From the NCBI GenBank assembly GCA_026990815.1, contig JALXCS010000254.1, forward strand, positions 1-14,771: DNA of 14,771 bases, given 5' to 3'. A program made the translations under genes and the position numbers. Position 1 is the first letter of the stretch. Each line of letters starts with the position of its first letter. A model generated the notes under the pieces. The model searched no databases. It was not told where the DNA came from and worked only from the letters and a program-made list of their open reading frames with translations. Source of the stretch: Methylomonas sp. (GTDB lineage Bacteria > Pseudomonadota > Gammaproteobacteria > Methylococcales > Methylomonadaceae). Below, in pieces: positions 7,659 to 14,508 of the stretch.

Positions 7659-8933
7659 ATGTCACGATGGTGGAGAGAGATAACTCTCATCACTTTTCTT
7701 TTAATTCTCGCCGGGATCATCAGTTTGTTCACAGGCCATTTAATCAAATGGCTGTTGCTGATTGCGATTATCCTGCTTGTTTGGCAAGCCATTCAGATCA
7801 ATCAACTGGAGCGTAAGTTAAGCAAAGGCAAGATAGGTAAAAATATCCAGGCCAAAGGAATTTGGGGGGATATTTATCATCATCTGTACAAAATCAAAAA
7901 AGCTGAAAAAAACAGAAAAAAGAAACTGAGTCGAATGATTGACCAGTTTCGAAAATCTACCAATGCGCTGCCTGATGCGGCAGTCGTGTTAGGCAAGCAA
8001 GGGGAAATAGAATGGCTCAACAAATCAGCGAGAACGATTTTAGGTCTGAAAAAATTGGATAAGGGGCAGCGCATTACCAATTTGATTCGGCTGCCCGGGT
8101 TTGTAGAGTATTTTCAGGCAAAGGACTACAGCAAAAAAATCAGTATCACTGCACCTGCGGATGAAAATATCATCCTGCAAATTGCCATTGTCCCTTATGG
8201 AGTTGGATTAAGGTTGCTTTTGGCTCAAGACATTACTCAGATAAAAACAATGGAGCGTATTCGAAAAGATTTTGTTGCTAACGTTTCCCATGAATTACGA
8301 ACACCATTAACTGTATTAAAAGGCTATCTGGAAATTTTGCTGGACATGGAGGAAGTTCCTCAAATTTTAACCTGTTCACTACAACAAATGGAATCACAAA
8401 CCGAAAGGATGCAGACGCTGGTCAATGATTTGTTAATGTTGACCCGTTTGGAAACCAAAGAAAAGCGGATAGAGTGTGTTGATGTGCCAGCACTATTGCA
8501 ACGTATCGTACAGGAAAGCTGTTTCCTCGAGTCAGAAATGCGGCGTGTTGAATTATTAATTGACAGCAAAGCGAAAATTAAAGGTGATCCAGATGAATTA
8601 CGCAGCGCCTTTAGCAATCTTATTGAAAATGCCTTGAAATATTCACCTGCCGATTCAATGGTCAAGGTTAGGTGGTTTGACCACGAAAAAAGTGTAAGTT
8701 TGGAAGTTGTAGACCGGGGTGAAGGTATTACCAAAGAGGAAATTCCCAGAATCACCGAACGTTTCTACCGAATCGATGTTAATCGCAGCGCCAAAATCAC
8801 CGGTACCGGATTAGGGTTAGCCATCGTTAAGCATGTTTTGGTAAGGCACGATGCCAGATTAGATATTACCAGTAAGTTAGGTAAAGGCAGCCGTTTTCGT
8901 TGCCTGTTTCCTAAAAAGCAGATATGTTTGTGA
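7659..8933 (+). CDS. phoR: PhoR, phosphate sensor histidine kinase
   Basis: PhoR is a membrane-bound kinase/phosphatase for PhoB. Two membrane segments close to the N-terminus (about residues 9-25 and 29-45) leave almost no periplasmic loop. This is usual for PhoR, which senses the Pst/PhoU complex rather than free phosphate. A lysine-rich linker (about 77-92) leads to a PAS-like domain (about 95-195), then HisKA with phospho-accepting H211 in NVSHELRTPLTVL. The ATP-binding domain has an N box with N324 (SNLIENALKYSP), G1 DRGEGI at 352-357, the F box ERFYRID and G2 TGTGLGLAIV at 381-390. It begins two bases after the phoB stop and is the last gene of the operon. I see no strong terminator after it. 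Confidence 0.95.
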   Translation: MSRWWREITLITFLLILAGIISLFTGHLIKWLLLIAIILLVWQAIQINQLERKLSKGKIGKNIQAKGIWGDIYHHLYKIKKAEKNRKKKLSRMIDQFRKSTNALPDAAVVLGKQGEIEWLNKSARTILGLKKLDKGQRITNLIRLPGFVEYFQAKDYSKKISITAPADENIILQIAIVPYGVGLRLLLAQDITQIKTMERIRKDFVANVSHELRTPLTVLKGYLEILLDMEEVPQILTCSLQQMESQTERMQTLVNDLLMLTRLETKEKRIECVDVPALLQRIVQESCFLESEMRRVELLIDSKAKIKGDPDELRSAFSNLIENALKYSPADSMVKVRWFDHEKSVSLEVVDRGEGITKEEIPRITERFYRIDVNRSAKITGTGLGLAIVKHVLVRHDARLDITSKLGKGSRFRCLFPKKQICL

Positions 8934-8941
8934 TATAGCCT

Positions 8942-10147
8942 TTAACAAAAAGCTTTGGATATCAGTTTTGGATAGGTTTTAATTTCATTACGGCGATTTT
9001 TGTCGCCAGAAAATCTAATTCTGAAATTGGGCAGGTTGATTAAGTGGGTGATGGTTTCATCAATTTCTTCATAAGATGGTCGCTGAAAAGGTAGTGGCAT
9101 CCAGGGCGGGTAGATTTCATCATGACTACGGTCAATACAATTATGTGTAATCACTGAACGGATTTGTTTTTGAGCAAGAGCTTCGAATACAATAATCTGT
9201 TTTTTTCTTATACAAGGAACGATAACACCATCAATTTTACCACTTGGAATACCGGAAGTATCAGAAAACTGTTGGGAGAGTTCCTGGGGTAAAAACTGAA
9301 TTTTATCTTCCAGTTCGGGCCATCTCCATTCCGGGGTGTTGTGGACTTTTCCAATATTAATGCGTCGCGGAGGGTATTGGCAAAATTGTGGTTGACGAAT
9401 AAACTGAATTAGCTCAGGATACTGCATCATGGTGCCAAGCCCCACCGCTATTGGCATCGGGAATGAGAGCATTTGGGCGGAGCCATTAACAAGTTTTACA
9501 AACACTCGTTCGTTAGAGATAAATGCTGATCCAGCAAAGAGCATTGCAATAATAAAAGAAGTTTTGCCGGCACTCGCATCTCCTATCACTAAATAATTTT
9601 TTCCAAGACTTTGTATGGCGCCAGCATGAAAAAGCACCCAACCTTGGTCTTCCAGATATCGGGTGATCAGATCACGAGCAACACGTGATATTTCCATCAG
9701 TGGCCAGCGGACCTTAACAGATAAAACCACAGTAATAGTATTGGTTGAACGGTCAGTCACCCATAGCATGCCATACTGGGGGTCGCAATCGACAGTTATT
9801 TGTTTACTGACACAAATTCGATCAAGGTATCGTCTAGCATTACTGATCCTTCGGGTATCAATTTCAACTTTTTCAATAGTGTTTAATGCTGATATAACCA
9901 GATCATCTGCATGGAGCAGATTAATACGGTAACTCAAAATAGTATCGATCGACTCTGATAAATTCAGGGGATACAGATATTTTGCGATCCAGTGGTGAAT
10001 CTCAGGATCGTAACCATGAATATCAATGGATAATCCCTGGACATGGAAATTACCTTGATGCGGTAGTTGTTCGGATTTTTTTAAAATTTGATCCAGCCAT
10101 AGTGGATGATAACGTTGAGGTGATGTTTGAGTAGCTAGTGTTGACAT
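8942..10147 (-). CDS. HPr-kinase-related P-loop protein (HprK-like)
   Basis: The 401-residue product has an N-terminal part I do not recognise (about 1-145) and an HprK-like kinase fold around a P-loop. FHAGAI at 173-178 is followed by strand YLVIG and Walker A GDASAGKTS at 189-197, then FISNERVFV at 209-217. This order (His-Ala, P-loop, Ser-Asn-acid-Arg) resembles HprK-related kinases rather than true HPr kinase, where an Asp-Asp pair normally follows. It shows some likeness to the group called HprK-related kinase B in GAK-type loci, but the companion genes of that locus are not seen here. No HPr or PTS gene is nearby, so HPr is an unlikely substrate. It is the last gene of the minus-strand cluster, its ATG overlapping the preceding stop by one base (TAATG). 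Kinase activity and substrate are inferences. Confidence 0.72.
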   Translation of the reverse strand: MSTLATQTSPQRYHPLWLDQILKKSEQLPHQGNFHVQGLSIDIHGYDPEIHHWIAKYLYPLNLSESIDTILSYRINLLHADDLVISALNTIEKVEIDTRRISNARRYLDRICVSKQITVDCDPQYGMLWVTDRSTNTITVVLSVKVRWPLMEISRVARDLITRYLEDQGWVLFHAGAIQSLGKNYLVIGDASAGKTSFIIAMLFAGSAFISNERVFVKLVNGSAQMLSFPMPIAVGLGTMMQYPELIQFIRQPQFCQYPPRRINIGKVHNTPEWRWPELEDKIQFLPQELSQQFSDTSGIPSGKIDGVIVPCIRKKQIIVFEALAQKQIRSVITHNCIDRSHDEIYPPWMPLPFQRPSYEEIDETITHLINLPNFRIRFSGDKNRRNEIKTYPKLISKAFC

Positions 10148-11220
10148 TAGTTTTTTCTTTGCTCTTTTAATTGTTCTGAAATTTCAATAAACCAAGGGCT
10201 TAACATTTCTGTTAGCTCGGATTGTTTTGCCCAGCGAGATGCTCTGATGCAGATTCGCTGTGTTAATTCTAACGTGACCCCAGCTTTGTCTCCAGACAGA
10301 CATTTTTTCAAATCCCACCAGGGACCATTTTCTTTATAACTCAAAATTAGACCCAGTCTGACACAGCTATGAAAGGTGCCAAAGCAATATAAATATTCTC
10401 TGGCTTGATCAAGGCTAAAGTCATCAGAAAATGATTCAAGATGCTTAGCTAATAAACGATCTTCTATTTCCGGAAAATCAGGAACGAATTCATCAGCTAA
10501 CAGCCAAGCTAAATCATCCAAACGATTTCGGGTTCCGCAATGTTCCCAATCGAACCAAGCGACATTATTATCTTCCAAGACCATGGCATTCCCTGGTCGG
10601 CTGTCCCATTTGATAAAGCGGGGTTTTGAAACCGTAAATAGCTCAGCGAGCGGATTAAGTTTTGGCCTGGAAGGGTGAATATTGAAATGTTCCCCGATGA
10701 CGGTGGGCCTATCCAGAAGCCCCATAATCCAGTCTCTAGTATTGCCAATTTCCTGGAATTCTTCGTCAAACCCATGTTCCGATCCTGTTTGCTGAGTTTG
10801 TGACAAGTTCTTGATGGCATTATCCAAAACCATTTCAGTTTGGTCTGCACTGGCATCATGTAATGCTTCAGAAAGTCGTATGCCTTTCAGATCTTCCTGA
10901 GCAAGTAAATAATCCCCATCTGTTGCTAACAGCCTTGGCACGAAGGGCGAAATCTTACCAATTTTATGTAAAACTGCGCATTCCATGATAACGCGGGATC
11001 GCTCGTTACGTTCTGTTGCAATGACAGTTCGCCCGTCCATTAGCTGTAAGCGGAACGACTTTCTGGTGTGCCCGCCTGGGAATTCCACATCCTTGATTTT
11101 ACATTCGAGCAGTTGCTCCCAAATGCCCAATTTTAGTTTCTGGTTACGACGCTTATGTTTTGCGAGAGCTGCTTTCCTGGCTTTATTTTTTTTATCGCGA
11201 TTTTTATTTTTATTACTCAT
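10147..11220 (-). CDS. APH/choline-kinase-fold phosphotransferase with basic N-terminal tail
   Basis: The 357-residue product fits the aminoglycoside-phosphotransferase/choline-kinase fold. Residues 1-30 hold 14 Lys or Arg, a likely disordered tail. A kinase-like N-lobe follows (about 35-110), with a candidate helix-C Glu at E80 and a hinge-like LLAQEDLKG. The catalytic loop reads KWDSRPGN (204-211): D206 and N211 are kept but the usual His of H-G-D is Lys204. The metal Asp is D224 in WFDWEHCG. The beta-3 lysine is not evident in TVIATERNER, so ATP binding may be altered. It starts 12 bp after the adaptor stop and overlaps the HprK-like gene by one base, tying it to the export genes. It is not a credible antibiotic-resistance gene. 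A protein or small-molecule kinase, or a pseudokinase, are all possible. Confidence 0.72.
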   Translation of the reverse strand: MSNKNKNRDKKNKARKAALAKHKRRNQKLKLGIWEQLLECKIKDVEFPGGHTRKSFRLQLMDGRTVIATERNERSRVIMECAVLHKIGKISPFVPRLLATDGDYLLAQEDLKGIRLSEALHDASADQTEMVLDNAIKNLSQTQQTGSEHGFDEEFQEIGNTRDWIMGLLDRPTVIGEHFNIHPSRPKLNPLAELFTVSKPRFIKWDSRPGNAMVLEDNNVAWFDWEHCGTRNRLDDLAWLLADEFVPDFPEIEDRLLAKHLESFSDDFSLDQAREYLYCFGTFHSCVRLGLILSYKENGPWWDLKKCLSGDKAGVTLELTQRICIRASRWAKQSELTEMLSPWFIEISEQLKEQRKN

Positions 11221-11232
11221 ATGATGACTGGT

Positions 11233-12555
11233 TTAATCTTCTCGGAATGCCTTGGTAAATCGGCGCAATATAGGGTCTGTTAGATACTGCATTGCTGTTC
11301 GGTCTCCAGTGATAATCATGACGCTAGCCTGCATGCCTGGATAAATAGAGGTATTATTCAGCACCTTGACAGGGTCTTCGGTCAATTCAATTTTGGCGAG
11401 ATAATAAGGGATCTGAGTTTTGGGGTCTTTAAGCCGGTCTGCTGAGATGATTTTAACTATACCCTTAATAGGTCTCAGCACACGTTGATTGAATGCCGTA
11501 AAGCGGACTTCAGCTTTTTGGCCAGATTGGATGATGTCCCGATCTTTAGGTTCTACATGAGCATCAACCAACAATTTTTGACCAGTCGGGACAATTTCCA
11601 AGATGTCTTCTCCGGCTTTTATTACTCCCCCGATAGTATGTTTTTTCAGGTTCACAATAGTCCCGGAAACCGGTGCAATGATGGTTTTTCTGGTCAGTGT
11701 GTCTTTGGCTTTAGAAAGTAGATGAGTGAGCTTTACAATCGATTCTTGGTCGGCTTGTAACTGTTTTGAAATTTCAGAATCTTTTGTAGAAATGATGTCT
11801 GACCTTTGAAGTTGTAGCTGACTGATCAATTGCTTAATGGCGGCAATTTGCGATCGTTTTTCCTTGATCTCTATTTCTGTCCCAATTTCATCATTTTTAA
11901 GTTTAAATAAATCTCGGCGTGTGATCAGACCCTGCTGTAAAAACTGTTCATTTTGTTGGAGTTCATCGCGGATAATTGTTAATTGTCTCTTTTGTGCTCC
12001 AAGACTTCCAGTCAGCTCGAGAAGCTGATTTCTCAAACGGTCCATGCGGTTCTGGAGAATCTTGAGTTTGTGTTGATGTTCCTGTTTTCGTAAAGCAAGT
12101 ACTTCATTTTGCTTGTTAATTGCATTTTTTATGGTAGGATCGGATTGATTGCTCAACAGCCATTCTGGAAATGCAATATCAATATTATCTTGTTTTTCTG
12201 CAATCAATCGCGCATAGCGGGTTGTTGCTAGCACCAGCTGAGTCCTGAGCGATTGGTATTCTTCGCGGGATTGGGTTTCATCGAGTGTTATCAAGGTTTG
12301 CCCGGCAGTGACGATATCACCATCTTTAACTAAAATTTTCTTGATGATGCCGCCTTCCAGATGCTGAATTTTTTTGCTGTAGCCATCAACGCTGACAATA
12401 CCAGGTGCTATAGCGGCACTGGAAAGGGGAATAAATAGCGTCCAAGCCAACAATGCACTGATAAAGGCGCCCAAAACCAGATAGCCCATCAGTATCAAGC
12501 GTCGGGTTTCTTTGAAGAAAGTGTTGTTATGAATATCTGTCGCTATCGACGTCAT
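11233..12555 (-). CDS. HlyD/PrtE-like type I secretion membrane-fusion protein
   Basis: This periplasmic adaptor bridges the inner-membrane ABC exporter and an outer-membrane TolC-type channel. It has 440 residues, the PrtE/HlyD size. A short cytoplasmic N-terminus precedes one membrane anchor (about 20-44). The first lipoyl half follows (GIVSVDGYSKKIQHLEGGII, about 52-71, then DGDIVTAGQTLITLD). A long coiled-coil hairpin spans about 93-290, with many Leu, Gln and Lys heptads. The second lipoyl half begins at residue 294 (APVSGTIVNLKKHTIGGVI), and the beta-barrel region contains the HlyD-family stretch VEPKDRDIIQSGQKAEVRF. It lies 22 bp after the ABC gene and 12 bp before the phosphotransferase, clearly one operon. 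No outer-membrane partner is in the window. Confidence 0.93.
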   Translation of the reverse strand: MTSIATDIHNNTFFKETRRLILMGYLVLGAFISALLAWTLFIPLSSAAIAPGIVSVDGYSKKIQHLEGGIIKKILVKDGDIVTAGQTLITLDETQSREEYQSLRTQLVLATTRYARLIAEKQDNIDIAFPEWLLSNQSDPTIKNAINKQNEVLALRKQEHQHKLKILQNRMDRLRNQLLELTGSLGAQKRQLTIIRDELQQNEQFLQQGLITRRDLFKLKNDEIGTEIEIKEKRSQIAAIKQLISQLQLQRSDIISTKDSEISKQLQADQESIVKLTHLLSKAKDTLTRKTIIAPVSGTIVNLKKHTIGGVIKAGEDILEIVPTGQKLLVDAHVEPKDRDIIQSGQKAEVRFTAFNQRVLRPIKGIVKIISADRLKDPKTQIPYYLAKIELTEDPVKVLNNTSIYPGMQASVMIITGDRTAMQYLTDPILRRFTKAFRED

Positions 12556-12577
12556 GATTTTATAAGGGAATGTGGAT

Positions 12578-14371
12578 TTACTTATCAGGTTTTTTTGAGG
12601 TTTCTCTAAAGGTGGAGATCAAAGCATCCGTAGCATTACGAATTTCCTGTAATCTGGTTTCTCGGTTATTGGTTTTCTGAATCACTTTTGGGAAATCAGT
12701 GGGAGCTTGCAGGGGTTGTTCTTGTTTCGTGGTCATTTTTTCGGCCCTGGCTTTTTTTAGCATGATGACATTATCAGTCAGTTTCAGCATGCTGGATTGA
12801 TGGGAAATCAGAATGATCATAGCATTGTTTTCTTTGAGTTCTGCGATGGCGCTAACCAGCGCTTCCTTTCCTTCTCTATCCAGGTTGGCATCAGGTTCAT
12901 CCAGTACAACGAGCTTTGGATTTCGATAGGCTGCACGCGCCAAAGCAATTCTTTGTCGTTGTCCTCCAGACAGATAGGCGCCCTGGTCACCGATTTCTGT
13001 GTCATATTGTTGTGGAAACTGCATGATCATTTCATGGACATTGGCAATTTTTGCGGCTTCAATAACAGCGTCTAAATCACCGTCTTCCATACGGGCAATA
13101 TTTTGTCGAAAACTACCGGCAAATAATTCTACATCCTGGGGTAAATATCCTATATAGGGTCCCAAATCATCTGAATCCCATAAATTTATATTTTTTCCGC
13201 CTAGTTTGATATGACCAGAGGACGGATTGGCTATGCCAACCAGAAGTCTTGCCAAAGTGGATTTTCCTGCTGCCGTCGGGCCGCCGACACCCAAGCTATA
13301 GCCAGGAGATAACTCAAAATTGATCTTATAAAGTACCGGTTTTTTGCTTTTGGGATAGTAATAGGTTAATTTTTCTACAGTTAAAGGGCCATCCGGCTGA
13401 GCCATAGCCGGATGTGCCATCAAGGTAGGTGCAATATTCAGGCGGGAACTGATTTGATGAAGAGCATTGCGTGCTTTAAGAACCGATTTCCATGAAGAAA
13501 TAGCCATGCCCATCGGGCCAATGGCACGCCTCATCAGCAACACGCTGGCCATCATGGCCCCGCCAGTCAATTGATCATTCATGATTAACCAGCCAGCGCT
13601 GGCGACAATGGCTATTTGCAGGGCAAAGCGTATAAATTTTGCTAAGGTACTTATCCAGCCTGTTTTAGCAGCGGATTGGGCATGTGTTCGTAGTGATGCT
13701 TCATTTTTTTCATTCCATTGATGCAGGAAATTCTTTCGCATTCCCATCGCTTCGATAACGTCTGAGTTTTTTATCACCGACGAGGCGTATTCAGTTAATT
13801 TATTGGCCGAAGCTTCGGAGTTTTTTACCAGTGACCGGCTGAGGTATTCATTTAATACGGCAAGCCCCGCTAAAACAAACAAACCGATTAAAGTAATTGT
13901 TCCGATCAGTGGATGTAAAAGAAACAGCACCAATGTAAAAAAAGGGGCCCAAGGCAAATCAAGGATAGTAATTAGCGCCGGGGTTGAAAAAAAATTTCGT
14001 AAGGTAGCGAGTTCATAAAGAACCCTGATGGATGACGGTCTTTCCTTGCGAAGTGAACGGGAAATTGTACCGCTGATAATATGACTGCTTAGTCGGTGAT
14101 CCAGCCAAGCACCAATGCGCATTAAGATAGAGCTTCTGATTGCATCAAGTGCGCTGAGCGTTATAAGTGCAAAAATCGCGAGCAGCGTCAAAAAAATCAG
14201 GGTGTCAGTGCTTTTATTTGGAATGACCCGATCATAAATTTGCAGCAAAAAAACCGGCACCGTCAACATGAGCAGGTTGACGAAAAAGCTAAAAATGATG
14301 ACAGCAACAAAACTTTGTCGACAAGCTTTTAAACTGTCATGCAAGTAGGAATTTAAGGATTGCTCTGACAA
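12578..14371 (-). CDS. PrtD-like type I secretion ABC transporter (permease-ATPase)
   Basis: This inner-membrane exporter has membrane and ATPase domains fused in 597 residues. The membrane domain (about 20-310) opens with the PrtD/AprD-type stretch NLLMLTVPVFLLQIYDRVI. There is no C39 peptidase domain in front, so the cargo is probably exported by an uncleaved C-terminal signal. ATPase motifs: Walker A GPTAAGKST 364-372, Q-loop Q412, signature LSGGQRQR 467-474, Walker B LVVLDE 487-492, switch H524. After residue about 540 a charged tail of about 57 residues replaces the usual GRVxxFGP-type ending. The start is TTG at 14371, supported by GGAG eight bases upstream; the next in-frame Met (residue 35) lies within the first membrane segment. 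The neighbouring Gly-rich gene is the obvious cargo candidate. Confidence 0.93.
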   Translation of the reverse strand: MSEQSLNSYLHDSLKACRQSFVAVIIFSFFVNLLMLTVPVFLLQIYDRVIPNKSTDTLIFLTLLAIFALITLSALDAIRSSILMRIGAWLDHRLSSHIISGTISRSLRKERPSSIRVLYELATLRNFFSTPALITILDLPWAPFFTLVLFLLHPLIGTITLIGLFVLAGLAVLNEYLSRSLVKNSEASANKLTEYASSVIKNSDVIEAMGMRKNFLHQWNEKNEASLRTHAQSAAKTGWISTLAKFIRFALQIAIVASAGWLIMNDQLTGGAMMASVLLMRRAIGPMGMAISSWKSVLKARNALHQISSRLNIAPTLMAHPAMAQPDGPLTVEKLTYYYPKSKKPVLYKINFELSPGYSLGVGGPTAAGKSTLARLLVGIANPSSGHIKLGGKNINLWDSDDLGPYIGYLPQDVELFAGSFRQNIARMEDGDLDAVIEAAKIANVHEMIMQFPQQYDTEIGDQGAYLSGGQRQRIALARAAYRNPKLVVLDEPDANLDREGKEALVSAIAELKENNAMIILISHQSSMLKLTDNVIMLKKARAEKMTTKQEQPLQAPTDFPKVIQKTNNRETRLQEIRNATDALISTFRETSKKPDK

Positions 14372-14379
14372 GAAATCAA

Positions 14380-14383
14380 CTCC
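14380..14383 (-). promoter_or_regulatory. Ribosome binding site supporting the TTG start of the ABC exporter
   Basis: On the minus strand GGAG is followed by an 8-nt spacer and TTG at 14371. An in-frame stop lies about ten codons upstream with no ATG or GTG in between, so TTG is the only start that keeps the full N-terminus. Confidence 0.65.
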
Positions 14384-14420
14384 AAAAAAACGGTGTTATA
14401 TTGAGAAAAAGGATAATTAA

Positions 14421-14471
14421 GTCGTTGCTTGCTTGGATACAAGATAAAATCCGACCCATTCAAGCAACGAC
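14421..14471 (-). other. Stem-loop between the Gly-rich gene and the ABC exporter gene
   Basis: Perfect 11-bp arms (GTCGTTGCTTG at 14421-14431, CAAGCAACGAC at 14461-14471) enclose 29 bases, which themselves hold CTTG-GATA-CAAG. On the minus strand the hairpin follows the Gly-rich stop by 37 bases and is followed about 10 bases later by TTTTT (14406-14410 on the plus strand). The gap before the T-run makes it a poor intrinsic terminator. A partial terminator or an mRNA-stabilising element that makes more cargo than exporter is more likely. Confidence 0.6.
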
Positions 14472-14508
14472 ATTAGCAAAAGTCCATTTTTACGAGTGTG
14501 GCTAAAAA

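Noticed and set aside
8360..8755. 131-codon minus-strand open frame inside phoR
   Set aside because: It lies antisense to the conserved HisKA and ATPase domains, and its Ser/Arg/Leu-rich composition is typical of an antisense shadow.
8934..8965. Bidirectional terminator between phoR and the HprK-like gene
   Set aside because: Only short, interrupted pairings (GATAT with ATATC, AAAGCTTT) can be drawn; there is no stable GC stem followed by a T-run.
8942..10147. True HPr kinase/phosphorylase of carbon regulation
   Set aside because: The residues after the P-loop differ from true HprK, the N-terminal region is unlike it and no HPr or PTS gene is nearby.
10147..11220. Aminoglycoside resistance gene
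   Set aside because: Only the general fold matches; the catalytic loop is altered, the tail is unusual and the setting is a secretion operon.
12578..14371. Protease, haemophore or bacteriocin exporter
   Set aside because: There is no protease or HasA-like gene and no C39 peptidase domain for a GG-leader; the only adjacent cargo candidate is the Gly-rich repeat protein.
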